Shown one piece after another: positions 8,154-15,413 of a stretch of 24,180 nucleotides of DNA. The first letter of the stretch is position 1; each line of letters starts with the position of its first letter. Source of the DNA: a virus. The notes beneath the pieces are model-generated. The model saw only the letters and a list, made by a program, of their open reading frames with translations, did no database searches and had not been told where the DNA came from. Where the stretch lies: the IMG/VR virus record IMGVR_UViG_3300028007_000008, positions 1 to 24,180 of that record; one strand, 5' to 3'. A program made the position numbers and the translations under genes.

Positions 8154-8180
8154 AACCCCGCTTCGGCGGGGTTTTTCTTT
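8154..8180 (+). terminator. Rho-independent terminator with UUCG loop
   Basis: An 8-bp perfect stem (8154-8161 with 8166-8173; core CCCCGC/GCGGGG) closes a TTCG tetraloop in the very stable C(UUCG)G context and runs into a T-rich tail (TTTCTTT, 8174-8180). It sits between the fibre chaperone and the tailspike gene. Only 17 bases separate the T-tract from the next ATG, so no promoter fits between them. Confidence 0.88.
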
Positions 8181-8197
8181 GCCAGGATGCGCCAGAC

Positions 8198-10546
8198 ATG
8201 ACCTTTACCCCCGGCAAGGTGCTTACTGCCGCCGACCTCAACGCCGCGCTCGCGAACTACGTTCCGATCGCCTCGCTGGCTGCCACTGCATCCGGACAGG
8301 GCGGTTCGCTGGTCGGCCTGTCCACCGGCGATACGGTAGAGCAGTTTCTCGCAAAACTGATGGGTACGAATGGCGCCGGTATCATCGGTGCGGCTGGCGG
8401 CGGCTCGGTTCAGGCATTCTTCAATATGCTCATGTCGAGCACCGGCGCTACTGCGATCGGCTACGGTAGCGGGACGGTCAAGGCAGCGCTTGACGCCACC
8501 TCCATCTCGATTTCCGATCTCGGCTCGCGCGCTTCGTTTCTGAAGACCTATCCCTCGGCACTGCCCTATGAGGTCCTCCAGATCACCGGCGGCGGTGGTT
8601 CGGGCGGCACGCCCGGGACCTATGTCGGCGGCACCACCGGTGGCTTTGACGGGTTCACGTGGTCGGTGTTCGTCGGCTCGGATGGCAAGGCCGTCCCCCG
8701 TATCGATACACCAGGCATCTCGACCAGCAACACAGCGCCGACGCTTGTCATGCCGACGATCCCCGGCCTGACCGGCGCGACAACGCCTGTGGCGGTTGTG
8801 GGAACTATCCCGGTCAACCGGCTCTTTATGTCGCCGTCCACCGATGGCAGTCAGCGCATCGGCTGGATCAACAGTGCCGGGTCGCTCAGTCCCTACCTGA
8901 TGGCGGGCGTCCAGTACTCCGAATATCTGAAGGCAGGTGTCGACGCCGCCATAGCCTCGGTGACCAGCATCATTTCCGAGATCCAGACTGATGCCTTCGC
9001 GATGGCGAGAGTCGACAAGGATGGTTTCCTGATCGAACTGCTTGGCAACGACTTTCTGCAGCAGTCCCCGAACCAGACCTTTCTGCTGGACCTGATCAGC
9101 CACTCTACGATCGAGACCGATGCCTTCGCCTACGCGCTTGTCGACAGCGCCGGCTTCCTGATCGACGCGTTCATTGCTGACAGTACCGGTTCCTATTGGG
9201 CCAGCACGGGCAAGCCTATCCTAACTTTGGGAGCAATTCCGGACGTCAGCGCAGCCGCGCCGGTTGATGGCGACACGCTTTCGTTTGATGCCGCCACCGG
9301 CAAATGGAAGGCAAAGGCCCCAAGCACCGCCGATGTGACGCCCTACATGCCCGCAGGGAACTATCTTGCGGCTGCGATCTACGGCCAGTCGGTCTTCCGC
9401 GGTTTCGATACGACCGCCATCAGCACGAGCGCGTTTTCGGGCGGAGGTCTGCTGATGTTCAACGGCGGCATGTCCGGACTGGACTACTCGAACTCGGCCA
9501 ATCTGGCGTCGCTGACGAACGCGGTTGAGGCAGGGGTGGAAAGCGCTGGTCGCGGCGTCGGTGAAAGCTTCTCGCAGTTTTTCGCCAGTGAAGCAGGCTA
9601 TGCCTTCACCGCTGATGGCGTAAACCTGATCCTTTCGGTCCCGGCAGAAGGCGGCAAGAGCGCAGCCGAGCTTTCCAGCGGCGGCGCCTATTTCCCGCGC
9701 TTGCAATACATGATCGACGCGATCGACACGTTGGCGCGCGCCGGCGGCAAGGTGCCCGATGTCGTCCACATCGTCTATTGCCAGGGCGAGGCCGATACAG
9801 TGGGCGGCACTTCCGCGGCGCTGTGGTATTCCCAGATCGAGACCGGCATTCGGCAGCCTTTCGAGACCTATTGCCAGACCAAGTTTGGCCGGAAAACCAA
9901 GGTCCGGGTCATCATGACCCAGGTGGCAAGCCACGAGTTCTACGGCATCACCGACCCGGCCATCGCGCGGCAGGTGCTGGCCATGTGCAACACCGACCCG
10001 AACTACATTCTTGCCGGTCCGATGTACCAGTATAACTATGGCGCCGCCGGGATCGGCTCACACCTGCTCAACGCGACCGAGGTCAAGTGGGCGGCTGCCA
10101 TGTGCGGCCGTGCCCTTCAGCGCGCCGCGCGCGGCGTGCGGCACAAGTGGATCAATCCGCTGCGCGCCTGGCAGGATGGTCCGCGCACGGTTGCCATCGA
10201 GTACGATGTGCCGGTTGGCCCATTGGTGATCGACACCGTCTCTGTGACGGATCCCGGCCAGAAGGGCTTCAACCTCTATTCCGGATCGACGGAGGTGCCG
10301 ATCTCAGCGGTCTCGATCGTCGGCCTCGGCAAGCGAACCGTCCTGCTCACGACCAGCTCAGACATCCCGGCAGGCTCAATCCGCGTCGACTACGCCCACA
10401 AGGGCGGCGCAACCAACGTCAACGCCGGGCGGACAACCGGGTCTCGCGGGTGCCTCCGTGACAGCGATCCTGCCGTTTTCGACCCCTCTGGGATCAACAA
10501 GCCGCTCTTCAACTGGGCCCCCATCCATCGCGTCACCGTAGGATAA
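8198..10546 (+). CDS. Tailspike / receptor-binding protein with SGNH (sialate acetylesterase-like) domain
   Basis: The 782-residue product opens with MTFTPGKVLTAADLNAAL, a common attachment motif of fibres and spikes. A strand-rich shaft follows, including two related 25-residue segments (8978-9052, 9107-9181) and a DTLSFDAATGKWKA fibre repeat near residue 365. Around residue 390 an enzyme-like domain begins. IYGQSVFRG carries a GQS nucleophile block (Ser398) and VYCQGEAD matches the WxQGExD block (Gln529, Glu531, Asp533). GSHLLNATEVKWAAAM carries the C-terminal His block (His622). These are the blocks of SASA/DUF303-type SGNH esterases that remove O-acetyl groups from surface polysaccharides. 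The usual Asp of a DxxH block is not in place here (the residues before His are IGS). A beta-sandwich C-terminus (about 645-782) follows. Likely role: host capsule or O-antigen recognition and deacetylation; activity is inferred. Confidence 0.72.
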   Translation: MTFTPGKVLTAADLNAALANYVPIASLAATASGQGGSLVGLSTGDTVEQFLAKLMGTNGAGIIGAAGGGSVQAFFNMLMSSTGATAIGYGSGTVKAALDATSISISDLGSRASFLKTYPSALPYEVLQITGGGGSGGTPGTYVGGTTGGFDGFTWSVFVGSDGKAVPRIDTPGISTSNTAPTLVMPTIPGLTGATTPVAVVGTIPVNRLFMSPSTDGSQRIGWINSAGSLSPYLMAGVQYSEYLKAGVDAAIASVTSIISEIQTDAFAMARVDKDGFLIELLGNDFLQQSPNQTFLLDLISHSTIETDAFAYALVDSAGFLIDAFIADSTGSYWASTGKPILTLGAIPDVSAAAPVDGDTLSFDAATGKWKAKAPSTADVTPYMPAGNYLAAAIYGQSVFRGFDTTAISTSAFSGGGLLMFNGGMSGLDYSNSANLASLTNAVEAGVESAGRGVGESFSQFFASEAGYAFTADGVNLILSVPAEGGKSAAELSSGGAYFPRLQYMIDAIDTLARAGGKVPDVVHIVYCQGEADTVGGTSAALWYSQIETGIRQPFETYCQTKFGRKTKVRVIMTQVASHEFYGITDPAIARQVLAMCNTDPNYILAGPMYQYNYGAAGIGSHLLNATEVKWAAAMCGRALQRAARGVRHKWINPLRAWQDGPRTVAIEYDVPVGPLVIDTVSVTDPGQKGFNLYSGSTEVPISAVSIVGLGKRTVLLTTSSDIPAGSIRVDYAHKGGATNVNAGRTTGSRGCLRDSDPAVFDPSGINKPLFNWAPIHRVTVG
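8978..9052 (+). repeat. Tailspike shaft repeat copy 1 (25 residues)
   Basis: This segment encodes the core TDAFAMARVDKDGFLIE and pairs with the copy at 9107-9181; 14 of 25 residues are identical. A TDAFA-x-A-x-VD-xx-GFLI core of this type is common in phage fibre shafts and probably forms a repeated beta turn. Confidence 0.7.
9107..9181 (+). repeat. Tailspike shaft repeat copy 2 (25 residues)
   Basis: This is the second copy of the shaft repeat, core TDAFAYALVDSAGFLID, 14 of 25 residues identical to copy 1. It precedes the linker leading to the SGNH domain. Confidence 0.7.
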
Positions 10547-10550
10547 TCTC

Positions 10551-11315
10551 ATGCCTCTCATTCAGACACTCAAGGGAGTATCGGCGCCCGCCGGCGCGCT
10601 CTACTACGGCGAGAGCTGGCCCAACATCGGCGGTTCGTCGCTCTACGCTGCGTACATGTTCGGCAACGGCCAGAAGAACGCAGACAACGTCCATCACGAC
10701 TACAGCTTCCACGGGCGGAAGCGCACGCAGGTCGGCACGCCCACCCTTGGGTCGGGTTTCGCCACGCCCGACGCAAACAACTACTATCTCACGCCGTTTA
10801 CCGACACCGAGCTGGTTGCGGCCGGCACGCCCAACGAGTGGACCTTCTGCGGCGTTGCCAGAGCGAATGGAGCTTCGAACGGCTCGTTGTTCTCTGCCGA
10901 GCATAATTCCGATCTGGCGGGGTTCCGCGCGTGGATGGCCACCAGCGGCAACTTGAGCGCGCACATGTACGATGCGGATGGCCCAACTGGCAGCGCCAAC
11001 CCGATCGTCAACGGCAGCGCCGCGATTTGGAATTTTGTTGCGGTCTCTTTTTCGGCCGGGGAGGTGAAGGCTTACCGGCGCAATGCCGGAACCGGCATGC
11101 TGACCGCTAGCGCGACACCCTCGCCGGCCAGTGTGGCGACGTCGAGCAAGCAGTTCATGATTGGCCGGCGCACACCGAACACCAGCGATGCCGGCGGCAT
11201 CAGCATCTGCACTGAGGCCTTCTACAACCGGGTGATGACCGCAGGCGAGATCGACACGATCTACGCCAAGATCAAAGCCTTCCTGGCGGCGCAGAGCTAC
11301 GCGTTCGCGATCTAG
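10551..11315 (+). CDS. LamG-like (concanavalin-fold) tail or virion surface protein
   Basis: This 254-residue protein starts at ATG 10551, four bases after the tailspike stop. From about residue 90 the pattern NEWTFCGVARA, FRAWMATSGNLSAHMYDADG, WNFVAVSFSAGEVKAYRR and FMIGRR is that of a LamG/concanavalin A-like jelly roll. It ends in EAFYNRVMTAGEIDTIYAKI, the typical closing motif of such domains ('variable hydrophobic pair, then helix'). The first 80 residues are unlike any family I can name. Coming directly after the tailspike, it is probably a second carbohydrate-binding or receptor-binding component. A lectin role is inference; there is no catalytic motif to suggest a glycanase. Confidence 0.55.
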   Translation: MPLIQTLKGVSAPAGALYYGESWPNIGGSSLYAAYMFGNGQKNADNVHHDYSFHGRKRTQVGTPTLGSGFATPDANNYYLTPFTDTELVAAGTPNEWTFCGVARANGASNGSLFSAEHNSDLAGFRAWMATSGNLSAHMYDADGPTGSANPIVNGSAAIWNFVAVSFSAGEVKAYRRNAGTGMLTASATPSPASVATSSKQFMIGRRTPNTSDAGGISICTEAFYNRVMTAGEIDTIYAKIKAFLAAQSYAFAI

Positions 11316-11324
11316 GAGCGGCAT

Positions 11325-11744
11325 GTGATCTACCCTTTGTCCGCCCACAAGTTCGCAATTGCCTGGCTGCCGGCGTTGACGGTCGCCTCGGTTGCCGATC
11401 CGGCGCCGCGGCTTGCCGACGCGTTCGTCGTGCCGATCGGCGGCGTGTCGATCCCGCTCGCTACCTGCGTGCTTGGCGCGCTTGGTGTGGCTCTCGCCCG
11501 TCCGCTTGCCCGGCGGCAGGAGAGCACACTGCCGCTCCCGCTTTTCCTGGTCGTTTCGGCGATAATGCTGCTGACGGTCGAAATCTGGATCATCGATAGC
11601 CGGCCGCCGGCGCTGTTCGCCTTTGTCATTGCAATCGGGCTCGGCTTCTCGGGCTTTTCCCTCATCGAGCTGGTTGGCGGCCAGGTGCGAGAGTTTGCCG
11701 CGCGCCTGATCACTGCGCTCACCAACAAGGACCAAACACCATGA
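11325..11744 (+). CDS. Multi-span membrane protein, possible holin
   Basis: The product has 139 residues. The GTG at 11325 follows an AGGAG site at 11314-11318 with good spacing; the ATG two bases upstream meets a stop at once. Hydrophobic segments lie near residues 9-25 (weak), 41-59, 71-90 and 95-118, with a basic stretch (ARPLARRQ) between the second and third and a polar charged tail. A small 3-4-span protein between the tail and packaging genes, overlapping a DUF2730 gene, is where Mu-like phages keep lysis genes, so a holin is the best guess. I do not recognise a named holin family in it. There is no endolysin beside it, which weakens the call. Confidence 0.45.
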   Translation: MIYPLSAHKFAIAWLPALTVASVADPAPRLADAFVVPIGGVSIPLATCVLGALGVALARPLARRQESTLPLPLFLVVSAIMLLTVEIWIIDSRPPALFAFVIAIGLGFSGFSLIELVGGQVREFAARLITALTNKDQTP

Positions 11745-12112
11745 GCGAAAGCTGGCTCGAGCTGGCCATTATCGGCTTCATCATCGCGGGCATTGCCGCC
11801 GCCATCTTCAAGGGCGGCGCGGCCAACCCGGAGAGCACTGGCTCTCTGGGTCGCGAGCTTCGCCAGGTGAAGAACAAAGTCGGCGCGCTCGATGTGAAGG
11901 TCGATCAGATCGAGCAGCAGGTGGCGGGCCTTGAAGGTTCCTCCGCCAAGACGCTCGACCTGCGCCGGATCGAGGCGGACGTGGCGGAACTGAAGCGCGA
12001 GGTGGGCACGCTGCGCGAGACGGTCGCCGCCCAGCATGCCGACATCGAGCACACGCGCCGCCAGGTCGACCGGCTTTACGACTTCATCGTTGAAAGGGGG
12101 ATGAGCAAGTGA
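11741..12112 (+). CDS. DUF2730 family membrane/coiled-coil protein (Mu-like)
   Basis: The product has 123 residues, starting at an ATGA overlap with the putative holin. One N-terminal membrane segment (about 6-23, LELAIIGFIIAGIAAAIF) is followed by a long heptad-rich coiled coil from about 36 to 115 (KNKVGALDVKVDQIEQQV, then further heptads). This layout, length and the C-terminal QVDRLYDFIVE motif fit DUF2730, a family found before the terminase genes of Mu-like phages. Its function is not established. The single anchor plus periplasm-length coiled coil resembles an inner-membrane spanin, so a role in lysis is possible but unproven. It overlaps the next gene by four bases (GTGA). Confidence 0.75.
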   Translation: MSESWLELAIIGFIIAGIAAAIFKGGAANPESTGSLGRELRQVKNKVGALDVKVDQIEQQVAGLEGSSAKTLDLRRIEADVAELKREVGTLRETVAAQHADIEHTRRQVDRLYDFIVERGMSK

Positions 12113-12426
12113 GCCTCGCCAGCGAATTCAAGCCCGCCAACGACGCGCATATCCGCCTCGTGATCCTGAAGCTGCTCGCCGCGCAGGCCATGGGCAATGC
12201 CAACGATGCCGTGGTCTACGAGGCACTCAATGCCATGGACCTCACCTGTAGTCGTGAAGCTGTGCGCGAGCACTTCTTCTGGATGGGCGGGCAGAACCTC
12301 GTCTCAGTGCTCGATCTGCGGCTCAACAACGGTCTCGTCGTGGCTACGCTTACGGAGCGTGGCGGCGATGTGGCCAAGGGGCGCTCGTTTGTGCCCGGTG
12401 TCGAGCGCGAGCGCGCAGGGGACTGA
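12109..12426 (+). CDS. Mu gp26-like winged-helix phage protein (VpaChn25_0724 family)
   Basis: This 105-residue product starts at GTG 12109, after a GGGGG-rich site and overlapping the previous stop. The order of a helical region (IRLVILKLLAAQ), SREAVREHFFWMGGQNLVSV as a recognition-helix-like segment, a beta wing (LRLNNGLVVATLTERGGDVA) and the end GRSFVPGVERERAG is the pattern of a small family that always lies between DUF2730 and DUF3486 in Mu-like prophages. The fold looks like a winged helix, so DNA binding during packaging or late regulation is plausible. No experimental function is known to me. Confidence 0.75.
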   Translation: MSLASEFKPANDAHIRLVILKLLAAQAMGNANDAVVYEALNAMDLTCSREAVREHFFWMGGQNLVSVLDLRLNNGLVVATLTERGGDVAKGRSFVPGVERERAGD

Positions 12427-12429
12427 GCC

Positions 12430-13017
12430 ATGGGATTGTCCCCTGCAGCTGCCAAGGCGCGCCGCAAGCGCACGCCTTCGACGATCGACCGGCTCGATCC
12501 GGAGATCCGCGAGCTGATCAGCCAGCTGCGGATCGACAAGGGCTGGACGATCGACGAAATCCGCGAGCAGCTCGTGCAGATCGGGCAGGGACATGTCAGT
12601 CGCTCTGCGTTGGGGCGCCACGTTCGCTCGCTCGAGGACGTGAGCGCGGATCTGCGCGAGACACAGGTCTACGCCGAAGCGCTCGCCAAGCAGGCGGGCA
12701 ATTCCGACCAGAGTCGCATGCTCGATCTCAACGCCCAGCTGCTGCAGGCGAACATGTTCCGCCTGATGCTGGCGGCCAAGGATGGCGAAGGTATCCAGCT
12801 CGGGCCTAAGGACGCCAAGGACTTCGCCGATGCGCTGCGCTCGATCGCGCTGACCCGCAAGACGGACATGGACCTGATCGAGAAGGCCGAGAAGCGCGCG
12901 GCCGAGAAGGCGACCAAAGAGGCGGCTGAGAAGGCTGTGAGCGCGGCCCGGACCAAGGGGCTGTCGCGCGATACGGTCGAGGCGATCCGCTACGCCGTGC
13001 TGGGGAGCGAGGGATGA
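12430..13017 (+). CDS. DUF3486 family protein, Mu gp27-like, probable small terminase subunit
   Basis: The product has 195 residues. The N-terminus is basic (KARRKRTPSTIDRLDPEI), followed by LISQLRIDKGWTIDEIREQL and HVSRSALGRHVRSLED, a helix-turn-helix. A long helix (about 75-130) and a highly charged, alanine-rich coiled coil (EKAEKRAAEKATKEAAEKA, about 148-170) follow, ending in GLSRDTVEAIRYAVLG. This is the DUF3486/Mu gp27 family, encoded just before the large terminase and taken as its DNA-recognition partner. The expected order is interrupted here by two small cysteine-rich genes between it and the large subunit. The next gene begins in its stop codon (ATGA). Confidence 0.88.
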   Translation: MGLSPAAAKARRKRTPSTIDRLDPEIRELISQLRIDKGWTIDEIREQLVQIGQGHVSRSALGRHVRSLEDVSADLRETQVYAEALAKQAGNSDQSRMLDLNAQLLQANMFRLMLAAKDGEGIQLGPKDAKDFADALRSIALTRKTDMDLIEKAEKRAAEKATKEAAEKAVSAARTKGLSRDTVEAIRYAVLGSEG

Positions 13018-13463
13018 TTGACGAGAACATGATCCTGCCGTGCGACGTGAAGCTGCCGCCGGCAACGACCATCAAGGCCGGCTGCACGCTGGGCACACTG
13101 CTCCTGGCGCTCAAGGCGGTCGAGCGACCTTCGCAGTTCGGTACTGACCTGCAGAACGTGCCGGAGTGCGCGGACTGCATTCACCTGCAGGGCAAGACCA
13201 CCTGCGGCCGGCCGGTGCCGAGTTACTGGAACCCGGCAACCAACCAACGCAGATCACGCGTCGCCGCCTCGATCGAGATGGAGCGCACCGATCGCAAGGT
13301 GTTGGGCAGCAAGCGCGTCCGCTGCGGCACGGCCGGGATCTACTTCGAGGCGAAGGGCCCGCCAATCGGCGGCAAGTCCGGCACCGTGATCATCGATGAG
13401 GCGGCACATTTCCTGCCCGGCCGAGACACTGTCGGCGACAGCGATGGGGACGATGGAGCATGA
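13014..13463 (+). CDS. Small cysteine-rich phage protein with P-loop-like C-terminal tail
   Basis: I do not recognise a characterised family for this 149-residue protein. The middle has CADC at residues 52-55, Cys64 and Cys104 (CG in both late sites) around a variable loop with NPATNQRR and ASIEMERTDR. A four-cysteine pattern of this sort, ending in GIYFEAK, occurs in small zinc-binding phage proteins. The last 35 residues are different: GPPIGGKS (115-122) fits the Walker A consensus GxxxxGK[ST], and it runs directly into GTVIIDEAAHF, almost the same as the Walker B segment of the terminase two genes downstream. The two motifs are far too close together for a normal ATPase. The C-terminus is acidic. 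It overlaps both neighbours by four bases (ATGA), so it is part of the packaging operon. Confidence 0.65.
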   Translation: MIDENMILPCDVKLPPATTIKAGCTLGTLLLALKAVERPSQFGTDLQNVPECADCIHLQGKTTCGRPVPSYWNPATNQRRSRVAASIEMERTDRKVLGSKRVRCGTAGIYFEAKGPPIGGKSGTVIIDEAAHFLPGRDTVGDSDGDDGA

Positions 13464-13684
13464 GCGGTGCTGGCAACCCCTGCCCGGTTAAGGGCTGCAC
13501 CGCGCACGCGAAGCCAAACCAGCTGATGTGCTGGCCGCATTGGCGCCGGGTGCCGAAAGCGCTCAACCACGCGGTCTTTGACACCTATCGCAACCTGCGC
13601 CGTGATCCGGCTGCCTACCGGCAGGCGCGTGATGCGGCGATTGCCGCGGTGGAAGCGAAGGAAGCGGAAGAGCGCGCCCGATGA
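13460..13684 (+). CDS. Small zinc-finger-like phage protein
   Basis: The product has 74 residues with ATGA overlaps at both ends. Its N-terminal half contains CPVKGC (Cys8, Cys13), then MCWPHWRRVP (Cys24, His27), giving a C-x4-C-x10-C-x2-H set that could hold one zinc ion. A conserved-looking segment KALNHAVFDTYRNLRRDPAA follows, and the rest is a charged helix. Similar tiny proteins appear near terminase genes of many phages, but I know of no proven function. It lacks the second His/Asn of an HNH nuclease, so DNA or protein binding is more likely than cleavage. Confidence 0.65.
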   Translation: MSGAGNPCPVKGCTAHAKPNQLMCWPHWRRVPKALNHAVFDTYRNLRRDPAAYRQARDAAIAAVEAKEAEERAR

Positions 13685-15237
13685 GGCTCTCTCCCGAAGA
13701 CCAGGCGAAGCGTGACGCGCTGATCCGGGCGCGCGAGATCCAGGGGGATCGCGCGGCTTCGGAAAACGCGATCATGCGGCTGCCCAAGGGCGACCTGCTG
13801 CTGGGCTACCAGCAGAAGCCGGTGAACATGCTGTTCGCGGGCGTCTCGCTCCTCGTCATCGAGAAATCGCGGCGCATCGGATTGACGTGGGGCATGGCGG
13901 CCTATGCCGCGCTGCGCGCCGCCAGCTCCACTGCGGCAGGCGGCCAGAACGTCTGGTACATGGGCTACGACAAGGACATGACCCTCGAGTTCATCGAGGT
14001 CTGCGCCATGTGGGCTCGGGCGTTCGGCCATGTCGCCGGCGACGTCGAGGAGGACGAGGTCCTCTACGTCGACGACAATGGCAAGGAACAGGGCGTCAAG
14101 GCGTTCTCGATCCGCTTCGCCTCCGGCTACCGGATCACGGCGCTGCCGAGCGTGCCGCGGGCACTGCGCGGCAAACAGGGCATCGTCATCATTGACGAAG
14201 CCGCGTTCCACAAGAACGTGAACGAAGTGATCAAGTCGGCCATGGCGCTGCTGATCTGGGGCGGCCAGGTCGTGGTGATTTCCACGCACGACGGCGTCTC
14301 CAACCCGTTCAACGTGCTGCTGGATGAGATCAAGGCGGAGAAGCGCAAGGGCGCCTGGCTCAAGATCACGTTCCGCGATGCGATGGATGCCGGGCTCTAT
14401 GAGCGGGTCAGTCTGGTCGCCAAGACCAAGGGCACAGAGCTGCCGCCCAAGGACCAATGGGAAGCGGATATCCGCGCTGCCTATGGCGATGACGCGGAGG
14501 AAGAGCTCGACTGCATCCCGAAGGTCGGCTCGGGCTCGCTCATCAGCCTCGAGGACATCATTGCGGCCGAGCATGACGACTGCGGCATCCCGGAGCTTTA
14601 CCAGGGCGGGCTTTGCTACATGGGCCGCGACGTGGCGCGGCGGCGCGACGGCCAGATCCAGATCGTGGGCGAGCTGCTGGGCGATGTGCTGTGGGAGCGC
14701 GATGGCTATCGTGAGACCGGGCAGAGCTTTGCGCATCAGGACGCCTGGTTCGATGCCCGTTTCGCCGATCGCCGCATGGTGCAGGCGCGCGTTGACCAGA
14801 CCGGCATGGGCGAGAAGGTGGTGGAAGATCAGATCCGCAAGCACGGCGCGACGCGTGTCGTGGGTGTGCTGCTGACCGGCCCCAACCGTGTCGACCTTGC
14901 CCTTGGCCTCGCTCGGCGGTTCCAGGAGCGCAAGATCCGGATCCGGCACGACGCGCGGACCCGTGCCGATCTGATGGCGATCAAGAAGATCGGTTCGGAA
15001 GAGTCGGGCGGGATCCGCATCATCAACGACGGCGCCGTCCACGCGGACGAATTCTGGGCCTATTCGCTGATGAGCCAGGCCTGCGACATGGCGGGCGCGC
15101 TCTATGAGTACCGCGGCATCCGCGTGGGCGGTCGTTTCGAGGGCGGCCCGAAGCGCGGGCAGCCCGGATGGGTCCATCCCGACGATATCGGCCGCGAGAC
15201 GCGCGGCACCCGCTTCGGCATGCCGGGAGCCTGGTAA
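13681..15237 (+). CDS. Terminase large subunit, Mu gp28-like
   Basis: This 518-residue DNA-packaging motor starts at an ATGA overlap. The ATPase part shows the terminase-type Walker A (EKSRRIGLTW, residues 61-70), Walker B with catalytic Glu (GIVIIDEAAF; Asp172, Glu173) and the coupling motif VVVISTHDG around 199-207. The RNase H-like nuclease part shows three spaced acidic residues: GRDVARRRD (Asp317), VDQTGMGEK (Asp372) and HADEFWAYSLM (Asp456). All catalytic elements are present and the length is near that of Mu gp28. The enzyme moves DNA into the procapsid through the portal encoded downstream and cuts it. It overlaps the following mini-gene by one base (TAATG). Confidence 0.93.
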   Translation: MRLSPEDQAKRDALIRAREIQGDRAASENAIMRLPKGDLLLGYQQKPVNMLFAGVSLLVIEKSRRIGLTWGMAAYAALRAASSTAAGGQNVWYMGYDKDMTLEFIEVCAMWARAFGHVAGDVEEDEVLYVDDNGKEQGVKAFSIRFASGYRITALPSVPRALRGKQGIVIIDEAAFHKNVNEVIKSAMALLIWGGQVVVISTHDGVSNPFNVLLDEIKAEKRKGAWLKITFRDAMDAGLYERVSLVAKTKGTELPPKDQWEADIRAAYGDDAEEELDCIPKVGSGSLISLEDIIAAEHDDCGIPELYQGGLCYMGRDVARRRDGQIQIVGELLGDVLWERDGYRETGQSFAHQDAWFDARFADRRMVQARVDQTGMGEKVVEDQIRKHGATRVVGVLLTGPNRVDLALGLARRFQERKIRIRHDARTRADLMAIKKIGSEESGGIRIINDGAVHADEFWAYSLMSQACDMAGALYEYRGIRVGGRFEGGPKRGQPGWVHPDDIGRETRGTRFGMPGAW

Positions 15238-15413
15238 TGGAACTGCAGGTGCAGGTCGCTGTGACTGTCAACGAGATCGAGAAGCTCATTGCCGCGCTCA
15301 AATCGGCGCCAGGCGCGGATCAGCGTGCCGTGGCCGTGGCGAGGACGCATTTCGAGACTGCGCTGCTGTGGACCGCCAACGCAGCGGCCGGCGAGGCTAT
15401 CATCAATGGCTAG
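15237..15413 (+). CDS. 58-residue protein, candidate Acb2/Tad1-hairpin-like cyclic-nucleotide sponge
   Basis: The ATG at 15237 overlaps the terminase stop by one base; the gene ends inside the portal start region (8-base overlap). A longer in-frame start within the terminase gene is not needed. The protein is two helices joined by a short turn: TVNEIEKLIAALKSA and then DQRAVAVARTHFETALLWTA. The second helix, with the R-x-VAxARTHFExALLW pattern, resembles the C-terminal helix of Acb2-type anti-CBASS proteins and other members of the Acb2/Tad1 hairpin group, which sequester cyclic oligonucleotide signals and assemble as helical oligomers. The full ligand-binding set cannot be checked by eye. 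That it is a gene is likely (tight coupling on both sides); the function is a hypothesis. Confidence 0.6.
   Translation: MELQVQVAVTVNEIEKLIAALKSAPGADQRAVAVARTHFETALLWTANAAAGEAIING

Noticed and set aside
8123-9103. A 326-codon minus-strand frame over the tailspike start
   Set aside because: It would have to read through the hairpin at 8154-8180 and has no recognisable protein features; considered a shadow of the tailspike.
10533-11735. A 400-codon minus-strand frame over the LamG-like and holin-like genes
   Set aside because: Composition (Arg/Gly/His-rich, no domain) is that of an antisense shadow, and the plus-strand genes have proper starts and spacing.
13615-15177. A 520-codon open frame on the minus strand across the terminase gene
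   Set aside because: It mirrors the terminase codons, is rich in Arg, His, Asp and Val with no recognisable domain, and the plus-strand terminase has all its catalytic motifs. Long antisense frames are expected in G+C-rich genes.
15289-15405. Longer in-frame start for the portal
   Set aside because: The extra 39 residues are Arg/Pro-rich and coincide with the mini-gene read in another frame; the ATG at 15406 gives a normal DUF935 N-terminus.
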